A DNA stretch of 33,007 nucleotides from Candidatus Fermentithermobacillaceae bacterium DTU015 (GTDB lineage Bacteria > Bacillota > Sulfobacillia > Fermentithermobacillales > Fermentithermobacillaceae). Every line of letters begins with the position of its first letter. The stretch's first letter is position 1. A program made the position numbers and the translations under genes. The notes under the pieces were generated by a model that was not told the origin of the DNA, searched no databases, and saw only the letters and a program-made list of their open reading frames with translations. Positions 23,621-30,005 of this stretch are shown one piece after another. The stretch spans positions 2,986-35,992 of the forward strand of contig LFST01000025.1 of NCBI GenBank assembly GCA_001513185.1. Reading direction: 5' to 3'.

Positions 23621-23643
23621 GGGGCAACCGCTGAGGTTGCCCC
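23621..23643. terminator. Hairpin between convergent SASP and gpr
   Basis: GGGGCAACC (23621-23629) and GGTTGCCCC (23635-23643) form a perfect 9-bp stem with a 5-base loop. No long T-run follows on either strand, so the terminator call rests on stem strength and the convergent position. Confidence 0.6.
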
Positions 23644-23655
23644 TTAACTAAGCTG

Positions 23656-24591
23656 CTACTGCAGGTAATCGAGCATTTCTTCTTCTGTTATTGCCGGCTG
23701 GGTCGCTTTGTTGATAGCGCTGGCCAGCAGTTTGGATATTTCCATAATTTGCATGTCAACATCTTTATGGGTAACCATGAGTTCGAGGAGGTCCTGGGAC
23801 AAGAAATCATGTACCGAGTCAATGGTCGGCCTGGCGTGGGGATTGAACCTGGAGAAATAATCTTGCAGTACGTCAACGGCGATTGAAGCGCCTGATACTA
23901 CAGTGGGCACTCCAATCGCAATCACAGGTACGCCCAGGCTTTCTGTATTAAGGCCTGGCCTGTTGTTTCCCACCCCTGAACCGGGTTGTATGCCTGTGTC
24001 GGCGATTTGGATGGTGGAAAACAGCCTGGATGGCGATCTTGCTGCCAAGGCATCTACTGTTATCACCAATTCCGGTTTTATCTGCTGGACGATGCCCCTC
24101 ACTATGTCTGCAGTTTCCATTCCGGTTATCCCTAATACACCAGGGGAGATGGCAGCCACGGGATATAGGCGCCCGCCCAAGTCTTGGGAGATATACTCCC
24201 TGATGTGCCTAGTAACCATGAGTTGTGACACTACCCTAGGCCCAAGGGCGTCGGGGGTTGCCTGCCAGTTGCCCAGGCCTACTACAAGGATATCATTTTG
24301 CCTGGGTAGTCCGGCCAAGGCAGTCAGTTCTTCGGCAATTATCTGTGCCACGTTCTTAAGCAGGGTTCTGTTCCTGTACTTAAGCTCGGGGCACTCCAGG
24401 GTGAAGTAACGGCCAGGCGGCTTGCCTACGCGGCTTGCTGCATACGCATGGGTTACCTGTACTCTTGTTATAGTGATCCCATTTATCTGTTCCTGTGAAC
24501 TTTCCAAGCCGGGGATCTCGCCTGTGCGCTCCCTCACAATGGCTGCCCGTTCTACCGCCAGATCTGTTCTGTCCCAGTTTGACCAATGCAT
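23656..24591 (-). CDS. gpr: GPR endopeptidase (germination protease)
   Basis: A 311-residue germination protease that cleaves SASPs when spores germinate. The prosequence end and mature start are recognisable (RTDLAVERA). Conserved blocks are GLGNWQATPDALGPRVV, SPGVLGITGMET, VDALAARSPSRLFSTIQI, GIQPGSGVGNNR and VPVIAIGVPTVV. The last part, VTHKDVDMQIMEISKLLASAIN, matches the family C-terminus. It is shorter than Bacillus GPR (about 370), missing an insert after the VPTVV block. The frame opens at GTG 24627, but that would sit almost at the predicted transcript start; ATG 24591 preceded by AGGTGAT is preferred. Confidence 0.94.
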   Translation of the reverse strand: MHWSNWDRTDLAVERAAIVRERTGEIPGLESSQEQINGITITRVQVTHAYAASRVGKPPGRYFTLECPELKYRNRTLLKNVAQIIAEELTALAGLPRQNDILVVGLGNWQATPDALGPRVVSQLMVTRHIREYISQDLGGRLYPVAAISPGVLGITGMETADIVRGIVQQIKPELVITVDALAARSPSRLFSTIQIADTGIQPGSGVGNNRPGLNTESLGVPVIAIGVPTVVSGASIAVDVLQDYFSRFNPHARPTIDSVHDFLSQDLLELMVTHKDVDMQIMEISKLLASAINKATQPAITEEEMLDYLQ

Positions 24592-24635
24592 CGCCATCAC
24601 CTGTCTGCTCAAGATTTGATTTAGCACTCTGGTGC

Positions 24636-24666
24636 TATACTACCCAAAGGATAAGCGGGCTTATGT
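24636..24666 (-). promoter_or_regulatory. Sigma-F-like promoter of gpr
   Basis: Read on minus: ACATA (24666-24662), a 16-base spacer and GGGTAGTATA (24645-24636). Each element differs by one base from the sigma-F consensus (GYATA and GGnnAnAnTR). gpr is a sigma-F gene in Bacillus, which supports the call. A TAGCAC-TCTG-GTGCTA palindrome (24622-24637) overlaps the transcript start. Confidence 0.5.
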
Positions 24667-24691
24667 ATAACCACTGCCTGGAGGTGGTGCT

Positions 24692-25129
24692 TTGAACATT
24701 TGGCCTCTGATCATAGCGGGGCTTGCCGGAGGCTCCATGGCGGTTCAAGGGGTGCTCAATTCCATCCTTGGTGAGAAGATCGGCGAAATTGAAGCCACGT
24801 TTGTGGTACACGTGATAGCCACTGCTCTCTTGGGGCTGGTGCTCGTGTCCGGCCTTAGCGGAGGAAACCTGAGAAACATCGGCACTGCGCCGTGGTTTGG
24901 GTTTCTTGGCGGTCCCTTAAGTGTTATCATCGTATGGGGAGTGCTTACCAGTATCGCCAAAGTCGGGGCTGCGTCGGCCACTACCGCGATACTGACGGTA
25001 CAGATCCTCACAGCCCTGGCCCTGGATTATTTTGGGGTAACCGGGCAGAAAGCGGATATAGGCATTACCAAAGCAGTAGGAGTGGTAGTGTTCATAGTCG
25101 GAGCGTACTTGCTGCTCAGGGAGGCATAA
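24692..25129 (+). CDS. YdcZ-type DMT family transporter
   Basis: A 145-residue protein with five predicted membrane helices, matching the short DMT_YdcZ family: IIAGLAGGSMAVQGVLNS at the start, PWFGFLGGPLSVIIVWG in the middle and GVVVFIVGAYLLLRE at the end. It contains one repeat unit of the drug/metabolite transporter fold and so probably works as a dimer. The substrate is unknown. TTG 24692 has GGAGGTGG 5 bases upstream. It is divergent from gpr; nothing in its sequence ties it to sporulation. Confidence 0.85.
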   Translation: MNIWPLIIAGLAGGSMAVQGVLNSILGEKIGEIEATFVVHVIATALLGLVLVSGLSGGNLRNIGTAPWFGFLGGPLSVIIVWGVLTSIAKVGAASATTAILTVQILTALALDYFGVTGQKADIGITKAVGVVVFIVGAYLLLREA

Positions 25130-25155
25130 GCCGGCATAGCTACGAGCAGCAGCAC

Positions 25156-25272
25156 AAAAAATGCCGCTCCGTGTAGGAAGCGGCATTGGGAGAGGAGAAA
25201 CCGGAGGAAGAGCCTGTTAGGGGCAATCTCGCGACTGCACCCTGACTCTCATCAGTAACATGGACAAAATAT
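25156..25272 (-). ncRNA. Candidate CsfG/ylbH-type small RNA
   Basis: A minus-strand transcript of about 117 bases is predicted in the ydcZ-coaD gap, opposite to both neighbours. A perfect TATAAT lies at 25284-25279 (minus). The 3' end is a strong terminator: AATGCCGCTTCC and GGAGCGGCATT pair around TACAC and are followed by six Ts at 25161-25156. No minus-strand gene lies downstream. The body has a plausible stem (GTTA...TAAC enclosing AGGG/CCCT) and two unpaired pyrimidine stretches, CTCTTCCTCC and TTTCTCCTCTCCC, complementary to Shine-Dalgarno sequences. In Bacillus the sporulation RNA CsfG lies upstream of the ylbH-coaD-ylbJ genes, and this RNA lies just before coaD-ylbJ. Assignment to that family is by position and C-rich motifs from memory, not by alignment. 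Confidence 0.55.
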
Positions 25273-25338
25273 TGCCGAATTATACACCAGAGGCTGAATT
25301 TGACGTATTATATTGCCCAAAGACAGGGGGTTTGTTTG

Positions 25339-25818
25339 TTGCTAATCGCAGCTTATCCAGGTAGTTTCGATCCGATAACTTACGGCCACATGGACATAAT
25401 TAAACGCAGTGCCCGTTGTTTCGACAAACTGTATGTAGCCGTATTCGAAAACCCGGCTAAGCAGCCGCTGTTTACTGTTGAAGAACGGGTAGCAATGATC
25501 ATGGAAGAGTGTAAAGATTTGCCAAATGTTGAAGTGACCTCTTCCCAGGGCCTGCTTGTGAACTTTGCCAGGGAGAAAGGAATAAGGGTGCTCATTAAAG
25601 GCTTGCGAGCGGTTTCTGACTTCGACTATGAGTTTAAGATGGCTCTCATGAACAAGAAACTTGCTCCTGAAATCGAGACTATGTTCATGATGACATCGTC
25701 AGAGTATCTTTACCTTAGTTCAAGTTTGGTAAAAGAAGTGGCATCGTACGGCGGTTGCATCAAGGACTTGGTTCCGCCAAGTGTCGAACGGAGACTCCTA
25801 AAGAAGTTTCAGAAATAA
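25339..25818 (+). CDS. coaD: Phosphopantetheine adenylyltransferase
   Basis: A 159-residue CoaD, the fourth step of CoA synthesis (4'-phosphopantetheine plus ATP to dephospho-CoA). It shows YPGSFDPITYGHMDII with the T/HxGH nucleotide motif, VLIKGLRAVSDFDYE, and SSSLVKEVASYGG. TTG 25339 is chosen because AGGGGG lies 8 bases upstream and the length then equals the family norm. The usual upstream partner rsmD (ylbH) is absent. ylbJ is nearby, as in Bacillus. Confidence 0.95.
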   Translation: MLIAAYPGSFDPITYGHMDIIKRSARCFDKLYVAVFENPAKQPLFTVEERVAMIMEECKDLPNVEVTSSQGLLVNFAREKGIRVLIKGLRAVSDFDYEFKMALMNKKLAPEIETMFMMTSSEYLYLSSSLVKEVASYGGCIKDLVPPSVERRLLKKFQK

Positions 25819-25857
25819 GTTTGGGTTTTGATTATGTCACAAATGGGGGCTCTCACA

Positions 25858-26445
25858 ATGGATGTGCTGACTTTGCTTGAACGTCTTGATACATACTTGC
25901 AGGAATGCTCGCGTTTACCTCTGGTTGGTAAGATCGTCGTAGACGAAGATGAAGTATTTGACCTGATCGACGCACTTCAAGCTGCGATTCCCGAGGAAAT
26001 CGAACGTGCTAACTGGGTGCTCAAAGAACGGGAGCAGATACTCCAGGAAGCCCGCAAGGAAGCCCAGGAAATGATCAGGGATGCCCAGAGCCAGATAGCG
26101 GCCAGGGCTTCTGAACATGTGATCGCCAAAGAAGCTAGGGTCCAGGCTGAGCAACTTATTGCTCAAGCTAAGGCGGTGGCGGAGGAGATTCACCTTGGCG
26201 CCCGAGAGTATGCAGATGACTTGATGAAAACCGTGGAAGACCTTTTGGTTGAACTGCTGGAAAGAGTAAGGAGCAACAGGAAAGAGCTGGGTGTGAGCAG
26301 GCCGCAAGCAGGGCAAACCCCCGAGGCCGAAACTGAAGAGCTTGGATACGAAGATGGGGCACATCTTGCCGATGAATGGGATGACGACGGGGACGACGAG
26401 CCTGTGCCTTCCCGCAAGTTCCCGTGGAGCCAAGGAAAGGATTAA
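25858..26445 (+). CDS. Coiled-coil protein, F0-b/V-ATPase-H-like, function unknown
   Basis: A 195-residue protein with an N-terminal helical part (DVLTLLERLDTYLQE, DEDEVFDLIDALQAAIP) and a long coiled coil rich in Ala, Glu, Gln and Lys (about residues 55-145). The tail is acidic (DEWDDDGDDEP). It resembles proteins often labelled ATPase or ATP synthase subunit B-like beside coaD in clostridia. There is no nucleotide-binding motif and no membrane segment, so that label should not be taken as function; a scaffold or division role is possible. ATG 25858 has GGGGG 8 bases upstream; the frame opens at 25828. Its TAA overlaps the TAA of convergent ylbJ within TTAA. Confidence 0.7.
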   Translation: MDVLTLLERLDTYLQECSRLPLVGKIVVDEDEVFDLIDALQAAIPEEIERANWVLKEREQILQEARKEAQEMIRDAQSQIAARASEHVIAKEARVQAEQLIAQAKAVAEEIHLGAREYADDLMKTVEDLLVELLERVRSNRKELGVSRPQAGQTPEAETEELGYEDGAHLADEWDDDGDDEPVPSRKFPWSQGKD

Positions 26446-27728
26446 GTTTTTCGGCGATGATACCAATGCCCCTTAAGCTGGCTGCCTGCAGCAAGAGCTA
26501 AGCACACTAGTGCCATCAATGCAATCCCAGACAGGCAAGCCTTGGTGGCGGCGCCAAGGCTGTGGAGCCAGCTTGCCTTTGGATATACGGCTTGGAAGGC
26601 GGGCAATGTCCATCTGTGTTGGTCGAGTTTCATGAGCCCGACGGTATAAGCGGCTGCCAAAACCCCTTGTACAAACCTGGTTACAGAATAGGGCCAGATG
26701 GAGAGGCCTGACGGTTGTATTACTGCTGCCACCTGGGCATGCACCGACAATCCGCTCCATGCAATGATTCCGCTGCATACCGCTACTCTTGCGATGAGGG
26801 GCGCGTCGGCTTGGGCGGCAAGGGAGCTGGCTATTGTGATCTCAAAAAGCCCGCTTACTACCGATTGATGCAAGCTTCTGGGCAAGAGCCACTCGGGTAC
26901 CGCTTTGGAGATAATCCGGGAGATATAGCTTGTGGCTCCGGCCAGGGTAAGTATCTCAAATATCACCGAGAACAGCACCATAAAACCAAGTACCAAGAGC
27001 AGAGTATCTATCGAACGCTTGACTGCTTCGCCCAGGAGTTCTCCGAGGCTCTTGTTGGCTTCTTGTTGTGCTTTGCGCATCGCCCTGAACGCACGGGCAA
27101 GGGGTGAACCCGCATCATGATGTCTGGGGCTCTCAGAAAGTCTCTTGTCTTTGTTCCTCCGCCAAAATCTCATCAGAATCCCTACTGAAAGCCCTGATAG
27201 GTAATGGGCAGCTATGATTATGCCGGCCAGGTCAGCCCGCTTAAACATACCCACTGCAACTGCCCCCGTCATAAAGAGCGGGTCAGAGGTATTGCAGAAG
27301 CACATGAGTCTTTCAGCTTCGGTCTTGGTGGCCAGGCCGTCGTCTTTTAGCCTAGCGGCAAGCGCTGCTCCTAGGGGATATCCAGAGGCTATGCCCATGG
27401 CCAGCACAAATGCCCCTGTGCCAGGGACATTGAACAAAGGCCTCATGAGAGGTTCCATCAAGACGCCGATAAAGTGGACAACTCCCATACCCATGAGAAG
27501 CTCAGCAGCTATAAAAAAGGGAAGCAGCGCCGGAAGCACTATGTTCCACCATACGGTCAATCCCCTTTCGGCAGCTTTGAAAGAAGGCTCAGGAAAGAGT
27601 ATCATAGAAGCAGCGAGCAGTACCATCAATAGTGCAGGTATTACGGATATGAATGCGTCTTTGTGCGGCCTCCATAGTCTGATACATGCAACGAGAATAA
27701 TAGCAGGGATGATTATCAGGTAAGCCAT
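26442..27728 (-). CDS. ylbJ: Sporulation integral membrane protein YlbJ (SpoVV)
   Basis: A 428-residue membrane protein with about ten hydrophobic helices and two nucleoside-recognition (Gate) regions. Signature blocks are WWNIVLPALLPFFIAAELL, SGYPLGAALAARL and MCFCNTSDPLFMTGAVAVGMF, then SGIIAWSGLSVHAQVAAV. In Bacillus SpoVV sits in the outer forespore membrane and is needed for dipicolinic acid uptake; it is made in the mother cell under sigma-E. The ATG has AAAGGAGG upstream. It is divergent from ylbL, with a palindrome between them. I did not find a convincing sigma-E promoter. Confidence 0.92.
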   Translation of the reverse strand: MAYLIIIPAIILVACIRLWRPHKDAFISVIPALLMVLLAASMILFPEPSFKAAERGLTVWWNIVLPALLPFFIAAELLMGMGVVHFIGVLMEPLMRPLFNVPGTGAFVLAMGIASGYPLGAALAARLKDDGLATKTEAERLMCFCNTSDPLFMTGAVAVGMFKRADLAGIIIAAHYLSGLSVGILMRFWRRNKDKRLSESPRHHDAGSPLARAFRAMRKAQQEANKSLGELLGEAVKRSIDTLLLVLGFMVLFSVIFEILTLAGATSYISRIISKAVPEWLLPRSLHQSVVSGLFEITIASSLAAQADAPLIARVAVCSGIIAWSGLSVHAQVAAVIQPSGLSIWPYSVTRFVQGVLAAAYTVGLMKLDQHRWTLPAFQAVYPKASWLHSLGAATKACLSGIALMALVCLALAAGSQLKGHWYHRRKT

Positions 27729-27751
27729 ACAGGGATGCCTCCTTTACTCAC

Positions 27752-27769
27752 CATCAATCTATATTGATG
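27752..27769. promoter_or_regulatory. Operator-like palindrome between ylbJ and ylbL
   Basis: CATCAAT (27752-27758), a 4-base spacer and ATTGATG (27763-27769) form a perfect inverted repeat in the 62-base divergent gap. It could bind a dimeric regulator of either gene. No known box matches it. Confidence 0.4.
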
Positions 27770-27790
27770 ATCTGAGAGGGGTATTCGGAT

Positions 27791-28519
27791 TTGGCCGGGC
27801 AAAAAGGTCTCAAGTGGAAACGGATTGGCGCCACGGCCCTTTTTGTGGCAATAGTCTGTAGTCTGCGATATGTGCCTTCAGGATATCTCGTGATTTCCCC
27901 GGGGCCTGTGATCGAACTCTCCCAAGTGGTGGAAATACAGGGTTATCCTCCTGTGGGCGGTTCGTTCTACATGGTATCAATCCTGGCAAGGGAAGCCAGC
28001 ATATTACAGGCCCTCAGGGCCGCCGCTGATCCAAATCTTAGCTTGTGGTCCAAGCAGCAAGTGCTTGGCGGAAAAAGCATGGAGGAATACTTGGAGGCCA
28101 ACCGTGAACTAATGGAGCAGAGCCAGCTGACCGCTACTTACGTCGCCCTGACGGTCCAAGGGATGTCCGTGCCTGAAGCAGGCCCGTTCCCTGTACAAGT
28201 GAGCATAAGACCCGGACAGGTAGCCGGCCCGTCAGCGGGGCTTGTTTTTGCCCTTGAAATCATCTCCCGGATGGAACAGGATATAGTTATGGGCCGGAAG
28301 ATTGCAGGTACAGGCATGCTTTCTGCTGACGGCAGAGTGCTTCCGGTAGGAGGGGTGGCACAAAAGACTATCGCCTGCAGGGAGGAAGGGGTAGAGGTAT
28401 TTCTGGTACCCAGGCAAAACCTTAAAGAAGCTTTACGTTTTGCCGGGGATATGAAGGTGTACGGTGTGGATACCCTTGAGGAGGCCATAACGCTGCTTGC
28501 CTCAGGTAGCAATTCTTGA
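27791..28519 (+). CDS. ylbL: YlbL-like Lon-type (S16) peptidase lacking PDZ
   Basis: A 242-residue membrane-anchored S16 peptidase. An N-terminal hydrophobic segment (ATALFVAIVCSLRYV) is followed by the family's VISPGPVIELSQ block and a helical region. The Lon catalytic domain has Ser in AGPSAGLVFALE and Lys in VLPVGGVAQKTIAC. B. subtilis YlbL (about 340 residues) has a PDZ domain between the helical region and the Lon domain. Here TATYVALTVQG runs almost directly into the protease domain, so the PDZ is absent. YlbL has been linked to turnover of a DNA-damage division inhibitor in Bacillus. TTG 27791 has GAGAGGGG 10 bases upstream. Confidence 0.88.
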   Translation: MAGQKGLKWKRIGATALFVAIVCSLRYVPSGYLVISPGPVIELSQVVEIQGYPPVGGSFYMVSILAREASILQALRAAADPNLSLWSKQQVLGGKSMEEYLEANRELMEQSQLTATYVALTVQGMSVPEAGPFPVQVSIRPGQVAGPSAGLVFALEIISRMEQDIVMGRKIAGTGMLSADGRVLPVGGVAQKTIACREEGVEVFLVPRQNLKEALRFAGDMKVYGVDTLEEAITLLASGSNS

Positions 28520-28572
28520 CACCGTGTTCTATGTGCGGATATAATCCGTTTGTGTCAATGGAGGGTCAGAGT

Positions 28573-29133
28573 TTGAAAATAGATGTTACTGAGATAATCG
28601 ACCAACCCGGTGCCAGCATCTCGTTTTCCGAGACAGGCCGCATAGCTCTGGGTGAGGGAAACGAAGATATCGCGACGCCTGCTCCCTTTACGGTAAAGGG
28701 TGTAGCCACGTCTACCGGTGAAGGGATATATGTCCAAGCCAACATCAGGGGAACTGTGGGCCTTACATGCTCCAGGTGCCTTAGGGAGTTTGAGATGCCC
28801 ATCGAGTTTGACTGCGAAGGTAGGTTCGTCGAAGATCCTGAGGAACTGGAATTGGACGATGACGAAGATGACGTGGAAACATTTGCAATGACTGACGGTT
28901 ATTGTGTCTTAGACGATCTGGTGCAGCACGGCCTGGTCTTAAACATCCCTATGAAGCCATTGTGTGATGAGGAATGTAAAGGGCTGTGTGACACTTGCGG
29001 GGTTAACTTGAATGAGACCACGTGTCAGTGTGGGGGGCCGGGAGCCCAAGCTACATTGTTTGGCAGAAAACTGTTGGAAGCTTTAGAGGAAAGGGGCAAG
29101 AAAAATGGCAGTTCCAAAGAGGAGGACTTCTAA
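28573..29133 (+). CDS. yceD: YceD/DUF177 family protein
   Basis: A 186-residue DUF177 protein, the family that precedes rpmF across bacteria and is linked to 23S rRNA accumulation. It shows TCSRCLREFEMPI, an acidic centre (ELDDDEDDVETF), DLVQHGLVLNIPMKPLC and a cysteine-rich CKGLCDTCGVNLN...CQC end that could bind zinc. TTG 28573 is chosen because GGAGGG lies 7 bases upstream; the frame is open from 28516. Its end overlaps rpmF by 29 bases, so they are coupled. Confidence 0.92.
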   Translation: MKIDVTEIIDQPGASISFSETGRIALGEGNEDIATPAPFTVKGVATSTGEGIYVQANIRGTVGLTCSRCLREFEMPIEFDCEGRFVEDPEELELDDDEDDVETFAMTDGYCVLDDLVQHGLVLNIPMKPLCDEECKGLCDTCGVNLNETTCQCGGPGAQATLFGRKLLEALEERGKKNGSSKEEDF

Positions 29134-29293
29134 GGCAAAGCGGGATTCGAGGAGGGCTTCTGCGTGGAAAAGAAGGCTTTCCGCTCCTAACTTGGTAGAG
29201 TGTCCGAGGTGTCACTCATTGCGCTTGCCGCACAGGATTTGTCTTGATTGCGGGTATTACAGGGGCCAAGAAATCATTAAGGTACAGCAGTAG
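29105..29293 (+). CDS. rpmF: 50S ribosomal protein L32
   Basis: A 62-residue L32 beginning AVPKRRTSKAKRDSRRA, with the zinc ribbon CPRC...CLDCG and ending YYRGQEIIKV. Both cysteine pairs are present. The ATG lies inside the end of yceD; this yceD-rpmF pair is conserved in bacteria. A strong terminator follows 24 bases after the stop. Confidence 0.97.
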   Translation: MAVPKRRTSKAKRDSRRASAWKRRLSAPNLVECPRCHSLRLPHRICLDCGYYRGQEIIKVQQ

Positions 29294-29317
29294 CTGTTAG
29301 TTTCCCAAGTGCAGCCA

Positions 29318-29350
29318 AAAACTCCGATAACCATCGGAGTTTTATTTTTT
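29318..29350 (+). terminator. Rho-independent terminator after rpmF
   Basis: AAAACTCCGAT (29318-29328) pairs perfectly with ATCGGAGTTTT (29333-29343) around AACC, and the tail reads ATTTTTT. It separates rpmF from the fapR operon. Confidence 0.9.
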
Positions 29351-29352
29351 GT

Positions 29353-29381
29353 TTGCCAATCTTTTCCCGCTCTTATATACT
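29353..29381 (+). promoter_or_regulatory. Sigma-A promoter of the fapR operon
   Basis: TTGCCA (29353-29358) and TATACT (29376-29381) are separated by exactly 17 bases; each differs from consensus at one position. Transcription would begin near 29388, just ahead of the FapR operator. Confidence 0.75.
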
Positions 29382-29400
29382 TCAGTTTAAGACGAAGGTA

Positions 29401-29417
29401 TTAGTACCAGGTGCTAA
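29401..29417 (+). promoter_or_regulatory. FapR operator
   Basis: TTAGTACC-A-GGTGCTAA is a 17-base inverted repeat with one mismatch between the arms, matching the FapR box known from Bacillus lipid genes. It lies about 13 bases downstream of the predicted transcript start, so bound FapR would block transcription of its own operon until malonyl-CoA releases it. Confidence 0.85.
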
Positions 29418-29435
29418 CGGGTAAGGTGAGTTTAA

Positions 29436-30005
29436 GTGGGCCACGATCCTAAGCAGCGGAGAGAACAGCTTAAAGAAATCCTCACTGCCAACCCGTTCTT
29501 GCCTGACAGGCGGTTGGCACGTCATTTCGACGTAAGCGTACAGACCATACGCCTGGACAGACTTGCCCTCGGTATTCCCGGACAGAGGACCCGTACAAAA
29601 CAGGTTGCCGAAAGGGCTTATCAGAGGCTCAGGGCCATGGGGCAGCGTGAGGTGGTTGGGGAACTCATTGATCTGGAACTGGGCAAATCTGCGATTTCGA
29701 TAATGGAGATAACCCCTGACATGACATTTGAGCACACGGGTATCGCCAGGAGCCATTACATTTTTGCCCAGGCCGACTCGCTTGCGATTTGCGTGATCGA
29801 TGCTGACAACGTGGTTACGGGAATAGCCAACCTCAAGTTCAAGAAGCAAGCCCGGGTAGGCGACAGGCTTATCGCTAAAGCGCAGGTGATCAGGCAAAAG
29901 GGCCAGAAGTTCGTAGTCCTGGTGGAAACCCGGGTCAAGGGGGAACTCGTGTTCAGAGGTAAGTTCTTGGTGTTCGCGTTAGATGAGAGGGGGAGCCAGG
30001 AGTGA
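29436..30005 (+). CDS. fapR: FapR, fatty acid and phospholipid biosynthesis repressor
   Basis: A 189-residue repressor with an N-terminal winged-helix domain (LARHFDVSVQTIRLDRLALGIP), a connecting helix (GELIDLELGKSAISIMEI) and a hotdog-fold effector domain (IARSHYIFAQADSLA, VVTGIANLKFKKQ). The hotdog domain binds malonyl-CoA, which relieves repression. GTG 29436 has AAGGTGAG 7 bases upstream. It is first in the fapR-plsX-degV-fabD-fabG operon, behind its own operator, so it is autoregulated. The stop overlaps the plsX start. Confidence 0.95.
   Translation: MGHDPKQRREQLKEILTANPFLPDRRLARHFDVSVQTIRLDRLALGIPGQRTRTKQVAERAYQRLRAMGQREVVGELIDLELGKSAISIMEITPDMTFEHTGIARSHYIFAQADSLAICVIDADNVVTGIANLKFKKQARVGDRLIAKAQVIRQKGQKFVVLVETRVKGELVFRGKFLVFALDERGSQE

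Noticed and set aside
25228-25250. T-box-like AGGGTG...CGCGAG on minus
   Set aside because: The T-box consensus AGGGTGGnACCGCG is not matched in the variable centre, no specifier domain is visible, and no minus-strand tRNA-ligase or amino-acid gene follows.
25231-25262. A hammerhead-ribozyme-like CTGATGA on minus inside the candidate RNA
   Set aside because: The required GAAA half of the core and a stem II pairing are absent, so it is coincidence or part of another fold.
26190-26494. Minus-strand frames opposite the coiled-coil gene
   Set aside because: They mirror its repetitive codons, lack ribosome sites and resemble no family.
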